A stretch of 64,000 nt of DNA from Hydrogenophaga sp. (lineage in GTDB: Bacteria > Pseudomonadota > Gammaproteobacteria > Burkholderiales > Burkholderiaceae_C): assembly GCF_026125785.1 (NCBI RefSeq), contig NZ_JAHCKL010000022.1:1-64000 (forward strand). The letters run 5' to 3'. Numbering within the stretch: position 1 is the first letter of the stretch; every line of letters starts with the position of its first letter. Shown here piece by piece: positions 36,531 through 45,356 of this stretch. A program made the position numbers and the translations under genes. The notes under the pieces are model-generated. The model worked only from the letters and a program-made list of their open reading frames with translations. It had not been told where the DNA came from and did not search any database.

Positions 36531-36724
36531 GCACCCCCCTGCGCCGCTGCGCGGCTTCCCCCCTCTCTGGCGCGCCTTCGGCGCTGGGAGGGGGGACGAT
36601 GCCTTGGGCCGGCGGAGCCGGACCCTTGGCATCTCTGGGTGGGGTGCGCCTCGCTTCGCTCGCTTGCTGGGAACTTTGCGGGTCACTTGCGGCCCAAGGG
36701 GCTTCGATTCAGGAGTTTGGATTC
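36531..36724. repeat. Comamonadaceae-type GC-rich extragenic repeat
   Basis: This 194-base gap is filled by nested inverted GC-rich units: GCGCCGCTGCGCGGC (36541-36555), GGCGCGCCTTCGGCGCTGG (about 36569-36587), CCCCCCTCTC pairing with GGGAGGGGGG (about 36560-36597), and GGCCGGCGGAGCCGG (about 36607-36621). The text continues GCGCCTCGCTTCGCTCGCTT. It has the look of a dispersed non-coding repeat common between genes in this family. No gene fits here. It could act as a transcript 3' structure for argS-SPOR. Confidence 0.6.
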
Positions 36725-37357
36725 ATGCAACGTCGCGTCTTTTCCCGTTCTCTGTTGGCTGGTCTGGGGGGGCTTTCGCTGGCTTCGCCGGTGTTGGCGC
36801 AGCGTGTGGCGCCCAAGGAGGGCAGTGATTTCGTGCGCTTGCCGCGCCAGGTGCCGGTGCAGACCGGGGCGGGCCAGGTGGAGGTGCATGAGTTCTTTGC
36901 CTACACCTGCATCCACTGCCACAACTTCGAGCCGATCTTCGACACCTGGATCAAGAAGCAGCCGGCGCATGTGGTGGTGAAGCGCACGCCGGTGGCGTTC
37001 AGTCCGGCCTTCGTGCCCATGCAGCGGCTGTACTACTCGCTGGAGGCCATGAATCTGGTGGACAAGCTGCACGGCAAGGTCTTCCTGGCCATTCACGACG
37101 AGCGCCAGCCGCTGACCACGGCCAACGCCATCGTGGACTGGGTGGCGGGCCAGGGCGTGGACCGCGCGCGTTTCACCGAGGTGTTCAACAGCCGCCCCAC
37201 GGGCGAGAAGGCCGCGCGCGCGGCGGAACTGCAAGACCTGTACGGCGTGGAGGGCACGCCTGCGCTGGGGATTGCCGGCCGTTACTACGTCAATGGCCAA
37301 GGGCCTCGCACGCTGGTGGTGGCGGACGCGTTGATTGCCGAGGCGCGCAAGGCCTGA
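36725..37357 (+). CDS. dsbA: thiol:disulfide interchange protein DsbA
   Basis: A 210-residue periplasmic oxidase with a signal peptide of about 26 residues (RSLLAGLGGLSLASPVLAQ). The active site is Cys62-Ile-His-Cys65 (EFFAYTCIHCHNFEP) rather than the E. coli CPHC; CxHC with a non-proline second residue occurs in betaproteobacterial DsbA. A cis-proline loop is in VEGTPALGIAGRYYV. It forms disulfides in exported proteins and is reoxidised by DsbB. The order argS-SPOR-dsbA is conserved. The start is the ATG at 36725 after AGGAG. Confidence 0.94.
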   Translation: MQRRVFSRSLLAGLGGLSLASPVLAQRVAPKEGSDFVRLPRQVPVQTGAGQVEVHEFFAYTCIHCHNFEPIFDTWIKKQPAHVVVKRTPVAFSPAFVPMQRLYYSLEAMNLVDKLHGKVFLAIHDERQPLTTANAIVDWVAGQGVDRARFTEVFNSRPTGEKAARAAELQDLYGVEGTPALGIAGRYYVNGQGPRTLVVADALIAEARKA

Positions 37358-37461
37358 CGCTGAGCCCAGGGGCTCGGCCCGCGAATGACCAACAAGGTCA
37401 CGGTTTGCGCGTTCCGGTGGACAAAACCGGTGCGAAAGGATGGGGCAAGGGCTTGCGCCGC

Positions 37462-37467
37462 TACAAT
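37462..37467 (+). promoter_or_regulatory. -10 element upstream of lptA
   Basis: TACAAT at 37462-37467 lies 29 bases before the chosen lptA start. A transcript from here would begin downstream of the two earlier in-frame ATGs (37385, 37466), which supports the start at 37496. No good -35 hexamer is visible. Confidence 0.45.
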
Positions 37468-37495
37468 GCATGCAAGTTTCGTGCCCTCATACGCC

Positions 37496-38131
37496 ATGCT
37501 CTTGCCCTACCTTTCGCCGCGCACACGCTCCTGGGTCGCCTGCCTCGCCGTCAGCCTGTGCTGGAGTGTGCCGGCCCTGGCCGAGAAAGCCGACCGCAAC
37601 CAGCCGCTCAACGCCGAGGCCGACTCGCTGCGGTACGACGACGTGCGCCAGACCAGCGTGTTCACGGGCAACGTCATCATCACGAAAGGCACCATCCTGA
37701 TCCGCGGTGACCAGGTCGAGGTGCGCCAGGACCCGCAGGGCAACCAGTTCGGCATCGTCAACGGCAAGCCGGCTTTCTTCCGCCAGAAGCGCGAGGGCCT
37801 GGACGAGTTCATCGAGGGCACCGGCCAGCGCATCGAATACGACAGCAAGGCCGATACGGTGCGCTTCATCGGCAACGCCATCATGCGTCGCTTCAAGGGC
37901 ACCCAGCTCAGCGACGAAACCAGCGGCAGCGTGATCGTCTACAACAACAGCACCGAGGTCTACACGGTCGATGGTGGCAGCGCCAACAAGAGCGCAGCCA
38001 ATCCGGGTGGCCGTGTGCGCGCCATGCTCACGCCCACGCCCAAGGAAGGCGCGCCGGCCGTCGCGCCAGTCCCGGCAGCGCCGCCCGCCAGCCTGCGACC
38101 CGCGCCGCAGATTGAAGAGGGTCGCCAGTGA
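37496..38131 (+). CDS. lptA: LPS transport periplasmic protein LptA
   Basis: A 211-residue periplasmic protein with a signal peptide (WVACLAVSLCWSVPALA) and an OstA-like beta-jellyroll: NQPLNAEADSLRYDDVRQTSVFTGNVIITKG [segment], GTILIRGDQVEV, GTGQRIEYDSKADTVRFIGNAIM. It bridges lipopolysaccharide from LptC to LptD. The C-terminus (about 175-211) is a Pro/Ala-rich tail. It is coupled to lptB by a GTGA overlap. lptC, often just upstream, is not next to it here; dsbA is. Confidence 0.93.
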   Translation: MLLPYLSPRTRSWVACLAVSLCWSVPALAEKADRNQPLNAEADSLRYDDVRQTSVFTGNVIITKGTILIRGDQVEVRQDPQGNQFGIVNGKPAFFRQKREGLDEFIEGTGQRIEYDSKADTVRFIGNAIMRRFKGTQLSDETSGSVIVYNNSTEVYTVDGGSANKSAANPGGRVRAMLTPTPKEGAPAVAPVPAAPPASLRPAPQIEEGRQ

Positions 38132-38928
38132 CGGCGACGCCCCCCGCCCCGGTGACCCGCTCCAAGGGCCACCCTCCCAGTGCCGCCGCCCGCCGTCTGG
38201 AAGCGCGCGGCCTGCAGAAGTCCTACGGCAGCCGCAAGGTGGTCAAGGATGTCTCGCTGGCGGTGTTCGAAGGCGAGGTCGTCGGCCTGCTGGGCCCCAA
38301 TGGTGCTGGCAAGACCACCTCGTTCTACATGCTGGTCGGCCTGCTGCGGTCGGACGCGGGGCAGATCCTGCTCGACGGCCGGTCCATCGAGCGCCTGCCG
38401 ATCCACCGCCGTGCCCGCCTGGGCTTGGGCTACCTGCCGCAGGAGGCCTCGATCTTCCGCAAGCTCACCGTGGCCGAGAACGTGCGCGCCGTGCTGGAAC
38501 TGCAGGAGGATGAGAAAGGCCGCCCCCTGACCGGCGAGGCGATCGCGAAACGGCTCGACGGCCTGTTGCAGGACCTGCACGTGGAGCACCTGCGCGACTC
38601 GCCGGCGCCCGCGCTGTCCGGTGGCGAGCGCCGCCGCGTCGAGATCGCCCGCGCGCTGGCCACCAACCCGCGTTTCATCCTGCTCGACGAGCCCTTTGCC
38701 GGCATCGACCCGATCGCGGTGATCGAGATCCAGCGCATCATCAGTTTCCTCAAGTCGCGCGGCATCGGCGTGCTCATCACCGACCACAGCGTGCGCGAGA
38801 CACTGGGCATCTGCGACCGGGCCTACATCATCAACGACGGGCACGTGCTCACCAGCGGCACGCCGTCCGACATCGTCGAGAACGCCGACGTGCGCCGGGT
38901 CTACCTGGGCGAACACTTCCGCATGTAG
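38128..38928 (+). CDS. lptB: LPS export ABC transporter ATP-binding protein LptB
   Basis: A 266-residue ATPase starting at a GTG that overlaps the lptA stop. Walker A GPNGAGKTT near residues 55-63, Q-loop LPQEASIFRKLTV, signature LSGGERRRVEIARAL, Walker B FILLDEPFAGIDP, H-loop ITDHSVRETL: all LptB marks. It has an N-terminal extension of about 20 residues compared with E. coli. It powers LPS extraction with LptFG. It is followed 14 bases later by rpoN, the usual gene order. Confidence 0.97.
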   Translation: MTATPPAPVTRSKGHPPSAAARRLEARGLQKSYGSRKVVKDVSLAVFEGEVVGLLGPNGAGKTTSFYMLVGLLRSDAGQILLDGRSIERLPIHRRARLGLGYLPQEASIFRKLTVAENVRAVLELQEDEKGRPLTGEAIAKRLDGLLQDLHVEHLRDSPAPALSGGERRRVEIARALATNPRFILLDEPFAGIDPIAVIEIQRIISFLKSRGIGVLITDHSVRETLGICDRAYIINDGHVLTSGTPSDIVENADVRRVYLGEHFRM

Positions 38929-38942
38929 GACGGGTTCGCGTG

Positions 38943-40544
38943 ATGAAACAGGGCCTTTCCCTTCGTGTTTCCCAGCACCTGGCGCTGACGCCGCAGTTGC
39001 AGCAGTCCATTCGCCTGCTGCAACTCTCCACGTTGGAGATGGCGCAAGAGGTCGAGCAGATGCTCGACGAGAACCCCTTCCTGGAGCGTGCCGAGGAACC
39101 GGCCGAACGCGAGGCCTTCGGTCTGGAGCAGGCCGACGCGCCGGTGAGCGCGGGAGAGCAGATCGCCGAAGTGTCTCAAGCCGCGTCGCCGGCCGATGCC
39201 CCGGCCACATCGGCCGAAACCGCCGAAGGCGATGGCCTGGAGAGCCGTCTCGACGGTGCCGAGCCGATGGAAGAGAGCTGGGAGGGCGATGGCAGCGTCG
39301 ACGTCGCACCCGACGACAGTGAATGGGGCGGCGAAGCGCCGGCGCGCAACAGCGGTTCGGGCGATGGCGAGGAGACGGCCAGCGCGGCCGACCTGGCGCG
39401 CTCGCCGGTGAGCCTGCAGGACCATCTGCATGAGCAGGCGCGTTGCCTGCGCCTGTCCCAGGAAGACCAGGCCGCGCTGTACTTCCTGATCGAGTCGCTC
39501 GACGACGACGGCTACCTGGAGGACAGCCTGTCCGAACTGGCCGCCGCCTGGCTGAGGCTCTCGGGTGCGGGTGGCGATCCTGCCGAGGTGGCCGAGACGC
39601 TCGAAGCGATGGAGCAGCGCCTGGGCGTGGCGCTGCAGCTGCTGCAGCACATGGAGCCCGCTGGCGTGGGCGCGCGCGACCTCGGCGAATGCCTGCGCCT
39701 GCAGATCATGGAGCTGCGCAACACGGCCGAAGCACGCGCCGCCCTGGCCATCTGCAACCAGCCACTGGAGCTGATGGCCAAGCGCGACATCAAGCGCCTG
39801 TGCAGCCTCTGCGGCATCGACGATGAACTGGCTCGCGCCGCGCTCTCGCTGATTGCCCGGCTCGAGCCCAAGCCCGGACGGCGCTTCGTCGACGTGGAGC
39901 GCAACGTGGTCGTGCCCGACGTCATCGTCACGCGCGCCGGCCGGGGCTTCAAAGTCACGCTCAACCCCGATGTCATGCCGCGTCTGCGCGTGCACGACGT
40001 CTATGCCAACGCCATGCGCCAGAACCGGGGCGGGCGCGATGGCGGCGGCGAGTCCGGCCACGCGGCCATGCAGCAACGCCTGCAGGAGGCGCGCTGGTTC
40101 ATCAAGAACATCCAGCAGCGCTTCGACACCATCCTGCGCGTCTCCAGCGCCATCGTGGAGCGCCAGCGCAATTTCTTCATGCACGGCGAGCTCGCCATGC
40201 GCCCACTGGTGCTGCGCGAGATCGCCGACGAGCTGGGCCTGCATGAATCCACCATCAGCCGCGTGACCACCGCCAAGTACATGGCCACGCCCTTCGGCAC
40301 CTACGAGCTCAAGTACTTCTTCGGCTCCTCGCTCGGAACCGAGACCGGTGGCAATGCCTCCAGCACCGCCGTGCGCGCCCTGCTCAAGCAGTTCATCTCG
40401 GCCGAGGAACCGGCCAAGCCGCTGTCGGACAACCAGCTCTCGGACCTGTTGCGCGAGCAAGGCATCGAGTGCGCGCGCCGCACCGTGGCCAAGTACCGCG
40501 AAGCCCTGCGCATTGCGCCGGCCAACCTGCGCAAATCGCTCTAG
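38943..40544 (+). CDS. rpoN: RNA polymerase sigma-54 factor
   Basis: A 533-residue sigma-54. Region I is the Gln/Leu-rich LRVSQHLALTPQLQQSIRLLQLSTLEM [segment] at about residues 6-32; region II is acidic (about 60-150); the core-binding and HTH regions follow, and the RpoN box ARRTVAKYRE is at 511-520. It directs enhancer-dependent transcription (nitrogen, flagella and others). ATG 38943 or GTG 38940 can start it. The hpf/ptsN genes that usually follow rpoN are absent; an RNA methyltransferase follows instead. Confidence 0.97.
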   Translation: MKQGLSLRVSQHLALTPQLQQSIRLLQLSTLEMAQEVEQMLDENPFLERAEEPAEREAFGLEQADAPVSAGEQIAEVSQAASPADAPATSAETAEGDGLESRLDGAEPMEESWEGDGSVDVAPDDSEWGGEAPARNSGSGDGEETASAADLARSPVSLQDHLHEQARCLRLSQEDQAALYFLIESLDDDGYLEDSLSELAAAWLRLSGAGGDPAEVAETLEAMEQRLGVALQLLQHMEPAGVGARDLGECLRLQIMELRNTAEARAALAICNQPLELMAKRDIKRLCSLCGIDDELARAALSLIARLEPKPGRRFVDVERNVVVPDVIVTRAGRGFKVTLNPDVMPRLRVHDVYANAMRQNRGGRDGGGESGHAAMQQRLQEARWFIKNIQQRFDTILRVSSAIVERQRNFFMHGELAMRPLVLREIADELGLHESTISRVTTAKYMATPFGTYELKYFFGSSLGTETGGNASSTAVRALLKQFISAEEPAKPLSDNQLSDLLREQGIECARRTVAKYREALRIAPANLRKSL

Positions 40545-40560
40545 AGGTTGGGCGTGCAGC

Positions 40561-40587
40561 GTTGGGCGTTGAGCGGGAACGCCCAAC
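40561..40587 (+). terminator. hairpin downstream of rpoN formed by inverted repeat copies
   Basis: GTTGGGCGTT (40561-40570) and AACGCCCAAC (40578-40587) pair perfectly around a seven-base loop, 16 bases past the rpoN stop. A further inverted GTTGGGCGT copy lies at 40548-40556. The right arm is the first copy of a tandem repeat, so alternative pairings with later copies are possible. Confidence 0.55.
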
Positions 40588-40633
40588 GCCCAACGCCCAA
40601 CGCCCAACGCCCAACGCCCAACGCCCAACGCCC
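40578..40633 (+). repeat. eight perfect AACGCCC heptanucleotide repeats abutting a start codon
   Basis: Exactly eight identical 7-base units fill 40578-40633 and the ATG of the methyltransferase gene follows with no base between. The repeat replaces any Shine-Dalgarno sequence. Unit number would change the spacing and pairing of the leader in steps of seven, so it could be a variable-expression locus. Confidence 0.95.
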
Positions 40634-41938
40634 ATGAACCAGCTCCATCTCTTTCTCCCTTGCGCCGCTGGCGTGGAGGACAGCCTGGCCGCCGAGGTGC
40701 GCCGCATCACCGGCGAGGCTCCTGCGTTCAAGGCGCGCGGAGGGGTGGGCGTGACCGCTTCCTGGCGCGACGCCTTGCGCCTCAATCTGCACAGCCGGCT
40801 GGCCCAGCGCGTGCTGGTTCAGCTCTGGCATGGCGGCTACCGCAACGAGCAGGACCTCTACCAGGCGGCGGGCGAGGTGGCCTGGGAGATCTGGTTCACG
40901 CCGGCGCAGACCATCAAGGTCGAGATCACCGCCCAGCACAGCCCGCTGACCAGCCTGAACTTCGCCGCGCTCAAGATCAAGGACGCGGTCTGCGACCGCT
41001 TCCGCGACCGGCGCGGCGAGCGCCCCAGTGTCAACACCACCTGGCCCGACGTGCGGATCCACGCGCACCTGACCACCGACACCTTGAGCCTGTACATCGA
41101 TACGTCCGGAGAGCCGCTGTTCAAGCGCGGCTGGCGCGAGGACAAGGGCGATGCGCCACTCAAGGAAACCCTGGCGGCGGCCATGATCGCGGCCACCGGA
41201 TGGGACGCCTGCGCGGACCAGCCGCTCGAAGACGTGGTGCCGCTCTACGACCCCTGCTGCGGCAGCGGCACGGTGGTGATCGAAGCGGCACAGATCGCGC
41301 TGCGCATCGCGCCCGGCCTGCAACGCCGCTTTGCGTTCGAGAAACTGCTGCCGTTCCAGCCGCATGTGTGGCAGGCCATCCGGGCCGACGCGCAGGCGCA
41401 GCAGCGCGAATGGCCTACCGGCCATGCTCCCATCGTGTTCGGCAGCGACGTGTCGTTCCGCATGGTCGACTTCGCCCAGCGCAATGCCGAGCGCGCCGGC
41501 GTGGCGCAGGCCGTGGAGCTGCGCGGGGGCGACGCGCTGCAGCGCATGCCACCGGCGCAGAGGCCCGGCGTGCTGCTGCTCAATCCGCCGTACGGCGAGC
41601 GCATCGCCGCGGCCGGTGTGGCTGGCGAGAACGCCAGCGCCCGCGCGCAGCGGCGCGCGCCACGCACTTTCCAGGTCGGGCCGGGCCAGGGGCGCGAGAG
41701 CGCCCAGATGGCCGATGGCAGCGACGGCAGCGACTTCTTCAGCCGCCTGGCCACGCACTGGAAAAACCACTACGCCGGCTGGAGCGCGTGGCTGCTCACG
41801 CCCGACCTCAAACTGCCGGGCAAGATGCGCTTCAAGGAGTCGCGCCGCGTGCCGCTCTGGAACGGCCCCATCGAATGCCGCCTGTTCCGCTTCGACCTGA
41901 CCGCACGCAAGCCGCGCACCGAGGGCGCCGAGGGCTGA
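40634..41938 (+). CDS. THUMP-domain class I RNA methyltransferase (RlmL/Trm14-like)
   Basis: A 434-residue protein. Residues 1-165 form the ferredoxin-like plus THUMP RNA-binding module (LFLPCAAGVEDSLAAEVRRI). The methyltransferase domain has the SAM loop DPCCGSGTVVIEAAQIA near 209-225 and the catalytic LLNPPYGERI, an NPPY site for base N-methylation. It matches the N-terminal half of E. coli RlmKL (23S rRNA m2G2445); the RlmK half is absent. An insertion of about 40 residues rich in Ala/Arg/Gly/Ser follows NPPYGERI. The start is fixed by the repeat and by the MNQLHLFLPC opening. Confidence 0.92.
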   Translation: MNQLHLFLPCAAGVEDSLAAEVRRITGEAPAFKARGGVGVTASWRDALRLNLHSRLAQRVLVQLWHGGYRNEQDLYQAAGEVAWEIWFTPAQTIKVEITAQHSPLTSLNFAALKIKDAVCDRFRDRRGERPSVNTTWPDVRIHAHLTTDTLSLYIDTSGEPLFKRGWREDKGDAPLKETLAAAMIAATGWDACADQPLEDVVPLYDPCCGSGTVVIEAAQIALRIAPGLQRRFAFEKLLPFQPHVWQAIRADAQAQQREWPTGHAPIVFGSDVSFRMVDFAQRNAERAGVAQAVELRGGDALQRMPPAQRPGVLLLNPPYGERIAAAGVAGENASARAQRRAPRTFQVGPGQGRESAQMADGSDGSDFFSRLATHWKNHYAGWSAWLLTPDLKLPGKMRFKESRRVPLWNGPIECRLFRFDLTARKPRTEGAEG

Positions 41939-41940
41939 GC

Positions 41941-42366
41941 ATGGACGCGGTCGTGATCGACACCAACATCGCGCTCGACCTGTTTGTCTTCCACGACCCT
42001 GCCGCCGAGCCGCTGCGCGAGGCCCTGGCCGGCACCGACCACCCCGCCTGGCTGGCCACAGCCGCCATGCGCGAGGAACTCGCCCGCGTGCTGGCCTATC
42101 CCCAGATCGCGCGCAGGCTGGCCGACCCCGCCCGGGACGCGGAGGCCGTGCTGGCGGCCTTCGACCGCCACGCCCGCGTGGTGCCCGACGCGCCCAAGGC
42201 CGTCTTTACCTGCAAGGACGCGGACGACCAGAAGTTCATCGACCTCGCCGCGGCCCACGGCGCCACCCTGGTGAGCAAGGATGCCGCGGTGCTGTGCATG
42301 GCGCGGCGCCTGGCCCGCCTGGGTGTGCACGTCTGCCGGACATGGTGCCCCGCCGGCGCGCGTTGA
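41941..42366 (+). CDS. PIN-domain putative RNase (COG1569 type)
   Basis: A 141-residue PIN fold: VVIDTNIALDLFVF at residues 4-17 with the first acidic residue, TAAMREELARVLAYPQIARR with the glutamate, and CKDADDQKFIDLAAAHGATLVSKDAAVL [segment] with the later aspartates. Proteins of this group are annotated as PIN toxins, but no antitoxin gene flanks it: the upstream neighbour is the methyltransferase two bases away and the downstream one is DUF488. An RNA-processing role linked to the methyltransferase is an alternative. Confidence 0.88.
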   Translation: MDAVVIDTNIALDLFVFHDPAAEPLREALAGTDHPAWLATAAMREELARVLAYPQIARRLADPARDAEAVLAAFDRHARVVPDAPKAVFTCKDADDQKFIDLAAAHGATLVSKDAAVLCMARRLARLGVHVCRTWCPAGAR

Positions 42367-42425
42367 GCAGCTCCTCCCAAGCCGGCGGTAGCATGTCGGC
42401 GTGGATGCCAATGAGGAGAGCGGAC

Positions 42426-42815
42426 ATGGCCATACGGGTGGTGCGGCTGGGCAGCGAAAGGGCTTCGGGCGAAGGCCTGCGCATCGGTACCGTGCGCAGG
42501 CCGCCGCGCGGCGTGCCCAAGGCCGAATTCGCCTCGGGCAACTGGTACGACGTCTGGTACCCCAACCTCGCTCCCAGCGTGGAGACCATGAAGCTTGGCC
42601 AGGCCGCGGACACCCCCGCGCAATGGGTCGCCTTCACGCGCCGCTACCGCGCCGAAATGGCCACGCCCGAGAACAGCCGCAGCATCGAACTGCTGGCGCG
42701 GCTGTCGCACCAGACCGATTTTTCGGTGGGGTACTACTGCGAACACGAAGCGCATTGCCACCGCTCGGTTCTGCGGGAACTGCTGCTGGAGCAGGGCGCG
42801 CAGGTGGAGAAGTGA
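42426..42815 (+). CDS. DUF488 family protein
   Basis: A 129-residue protein with the DUF488 features GTVRRPPRGVP, NWYDVWYPNLAPS and the late GYYCEHEAHCHRSVLRELLLEQGA [segment] holding a Cys-x5-Cys-His pattern. The ATG at 42426 (MAIRVVRLG) has AGGAGAG about ten bases upstream; the earlier in-frame ATG at 42393 is less likely. Function unknown. Confidence 0.87.
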   Translation: MAIRVVRLGSERASGEGLRIGTVRRPPRGVPKAEFASGNWYDVWYPNLAPSVETMKLGQAADTPAQWVAFTRRYRAEMATPENSRSIELLARLSHQTDFSVGYYCEHEAHCHRSVLRELLLEQGAQVEK

Positions 42816-42846
42816 TCCCGGCGGCCAGCAGCCTGCCGGGCATCAC
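42812..42846. terminator. bidirectional terminator hairpin between DUF488 and FMN-GltS genes
   Basis: GTGATCCCGGC (42812-42822) pairs with GCCGGG-C-ATCAC (42835-42846) with a single bulged C, enclosing 12 loop bases. The arms include the stop codons of both converging genes. No T run follows on the plus strand. Confidence 0.6.
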
Positions 42847-44462
42847 CCCAACGAAAACCGCTCCGCGCTGGCCAGATCCCAATAGGTGGTGAACACCGCG
42901 TGCTGGGCGCCCAGGTCGGTCAACAGGGCGCCGGGTGGGGTGGACGGCAGCAGGTTGGCGAGCAGGCGGACTTCGTTCTCGCTCACGCGGCGCACCAGGT
43001 GGTGCGCCGTGATTTCGCGCGGATGGTTCAGGCCGGCCGCCTGCACCAGTTCTTTCAGGGCCTTGAGGGTGTTCTGGTGGAAGTGGTAGACGCGCTCCGC
43101 CTTGTCCGGCACCACCAGGGCCTGCTGGCGCACCGGGTCTTGCGTGGTCACGCCGGTAGGGCAGTGGCCGGTATGGCAGCTTTGCGCCTGGATGCAGCCC
43201 AGCGCGAACATGAAGCCGCGCGCGCTGTTGCACCAGTCGGCGCCGATGGCCATGGCGCGGGCGATGTCGAAGGCGCTGACGATCTTGCCTGCGCAGCCGA
43301 TCCGGATGCGCTCGCGCAGGTTGACGCCGACCAGGGTGTTGTGCACCAGGCGCAGGCCCTCCTGCAGCGGCGCGCCCACGTGGTCGGTGAACTCCAGCGG
43401 CGCCGCGCCGGTGCCGCCCTCGGCGCCATCGACAACGATGAAGTCGGGCGTGATGCCGGTCTGCAGCATGGCCTTGACGATGGCGAACCATTCCCAGGGG
43501 TGGCCGATGCAGAGCTTGAATCCCACGGGCTTGCCTTCGGAGAGTTCGCGCAGCCGGGCAATGAACTGCATCAGTTCCAGCGGCGTGGAGAAGGCGCTGT
43601 GCGCGGATGGCGACAGGCAGTCCACGCCCACCGGCACACCGCGCGCGGCGGCGATCTCTGGCGTGACCTTGGGGCCCAGCAGGATGCCGCCGACACCCGG
43701 CTTGGCGCCTTGGCTGAGCTTGATCTCGATCATCTTGACCTGAGGATCCAGGGCGTTGGCGCGGAAGCGGTCGGGCGAGAAGCGGCCCTGCTCGTCGCGG
43801 CAGCCAAAGTAGCCGGAGGCCACTTCCCAGATCAGGTCGCCGCCGTGCAGGCGGTGGTAGGCCGAGATCGAGCCCTCGCCGGTGTCGTGCGCGAAGCCGC
43901 CCCGGCGTGCGCCGGCGTTGAGCGCGAGGATGGCATTGGCCGACAGGGAGCCGAAGCTCATGGCCGAGATGTTGAAGACGCTGGCCTCGTAGGGCTGGGT
44001 GCATTCGGCACCGCCGATGGCGACGCGGAAGTTGTGCGATGCCAGGTGGCTGGGGTGCAGCGAGTGGTTGAGCCACTCGTAGCCGTCGGCACCGGGGTCG
44101 AGCTGGGTCCCGAAAGGGCGCTTGTCGGTCTCGCCTTTGGCGCGCGCGTAGACCAGGCTGCGCTGGCTGCGCGAGAAGGGCGCGGCCTCGTTGTCTCCTT
44201 CCAGGAAATACTGGCGGATCTCGGGGCGGATCAGCTCCAGCATGAAACGCAGGTTGCCGATCACCGGGTAGTTGCGGCGCACCGAGCTTCGGGTCTGCCG
44301 CAGGTCCCACAGGCCGACCGCCGCGAGGGCGCCGAAGACCAGGAACGCCCAGCCGCCGACGCCGAAGCCCACCAGCGCGAACAGGCTGAGCAGGGCGCCC
44401 AGCACGCAGAGTGCGAAGACCGTGTAGCGCACGGGGTAGAGGGCATTGAGGCGATCAAGCAT
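42843..44462 (-). CDS. FMN-binding glutamate synthase family protein
   Basis: A 539-residue membrane-anchored protein: two hydrophobic helices at about residues 10-50 ([28 protein letters not shown]) [segment], then a TIM barrel like the FMN/Fe-S domain of glutamate synthase ([43 protein letters not shown], and [24 protein letters not shown] with a cluster-type cysteine pattern) [segments]. The glutaminase domain is missing. The true substrate of this stand-alone family is not known. I chose ATG 44462, preceded by GAAAGG; the ATG at 44492 adds ten residues but lacks a ribosome site. Confidence 0.92.
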   Translation of the reverse strand: MLDRLNALYPVRYTVFALCVLGALLSLFALVGFGVGGWAFLVFGALAAVGLWDLRQTRSSVRRNYPVIGNLRFMLELIRPEIRQYFLEGDNEAAPFSRSQRSLVYARAKGETDKRPFGTQLDPGADGYEWLNHSLHPSHLASHNFRVAIGGAECTQPYEASVFNISAMSFGSLSANAILALNAGARRGGFAHDTGEGSISAYHRLHGGDLIWEVASGYFGCRDEQGRFSPDRFRANALDPQVKMIEIKLSQGAKPGVGGILLGPKVTPEIAAARGVPVGVDCLSPSAHSAFSTPLELMQFIARLRELSEGKPVGFKLCIGHPWEWFAIVKAMLQTGITPDFIVVDGAEGGTGAAPLEFTDHVGAPLQEGLRLVHNTLVGVNLRERIRIGCAGKIVSAFDIARAMAIGADWCNSARGFMFALGCIQAQSCHTGHCPTGVTTQDPVRQQALVVPDKAERVYHFHQNTLKALKELVQAAGLNHPREITAHHLVRRVSENEVRLLANLLPSTPPGALLTDLGAQHAVFTTYWDLASAERFSLG

Positions 44463-44527
44463 GGGGGCCTTTCTTGTTGTGGGCGCGGTCATACACTCGG
44501 GGCATCATAAAACCCTGTTGTTTCACG

Positions 44528-45331
44528 ATGACCACGCCCCCGGAACCCGCCAGCGACGCCCTGGAACCCACCGATTACGACACGCTCGACGACATCCTGG
44601 ACGACCTGCGCACGCGCGACGACGAGGTGCCGCAATGGGAGTTCTGCGAAGGCGCCCTGGCCGCTCTGCTGTGCACGCGCCGCCCGGTGGCGCCCGAGGA
44701 GTGGCTGCCTGTGCTGCTGGGCACGGGGCCCCTGCCCACCGCGCCGCAGGCGGAAGGCACCCACTTTGCCAACACCGCGCAGTACCAGCGGTTCATGTCC
44801 CTGTGGACGCGCCGCAGCGACGAGGTGGCGGCGGCCCTGGCCGCGCCGGTGGAGACGCTGGAAGACGAGCGCAGCTACCACCCGGAGCTGATGGACGTGC
44901 GTGGCGCGGTGGCCGTGCTGCCCGAGGCCGAGCGCGCCGACTTCCAGGACCAGGAACTGCCCGCGTACGCCCAGGTGTGGGCCCTGGGCTTCATGTTCGT
45001 GGTGGAAAACTGGTCCGACGACTGGGCCACGCCGCGCGACAAGGACACGGCGGCCTGGATCGACGAGGCGCTGGACCGCATCGTGGCGCTGACCGACGAC
45101 GACGCCGAGCCGCCCACGGTGAACATGCACGCCGAGGAAGGGCCGCCCAGTGTGAGCGACGACCGCCTCAATGCGGTGGGCGCGGCGATCTGGTCGGTGT
45201 ACGACCTGCACCAGATCTGGCAAAGCCTGGGCCCGCGCGTGGAGCCGGTGCGCAAGGCCGAAGAGCCCGGTCGCAACGACCCGTGCCCTTGCGGCAGCGG
45301 CAAGAAATACAAGAAGTGCCACGGCGCCTGA
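44528..45331 (+). CDS. UPF0149/YecA-type protein with C-terminal SEC-C motif
   Basis: A 267-residue protein. Residues 15-195 are of the YecA/UPF0149 kind ([25 protein letters not shown]) and the last 22 residues form the zinc-binding SEC-C motif [18 protein letters not shown], as at the C-terminus of SecA. It may bind ribosomes or nascent chains through that motif. The ATG at 44528 begins MTTPPEPA. The gene is divergent from the FMN-glutamate synthase gene. Confidence 0.9.
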   Translation: MTTPPEPASDALEPTDYDTLDDILDDLRTRDDEVPQWEFCEGALAALLCTRRPVAPEEWLPVLLGTGPLPTAPQAEGTHFANTAQYQRFMSLWTRRSDEVAAALAAPVETLEDERSYHPELMDVRGAVAVLPEAERADFQDQELPAYAQVWALGFMFVVENWSDDWATPRDKDTAAWIDEALDRIVALTDDDAEPPTVNMHAEEGPPSVSDDRLNAVGAAIWSVYDLHQIWQSLGPRVEPVRKAEEPGRNDPCPCGSGKKYKKCHGA

Positions 45332-45356
45332 GGAGCAGCCCCAGGGCCATCGCGCT

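Noticed and set aside
40578-40633. A CRISPR array or iteron origin
   Set aside because: The units are 7 bases with no spacers, too short for CRISPR, and no replication gene is near.
41941-42366. A type II toxin-antitoxin module with the PIN protein as toxin
   Set aside because: No small antitoxin frame lies upstream or downstream; the neighbours are a methyltransferase and DUF488.
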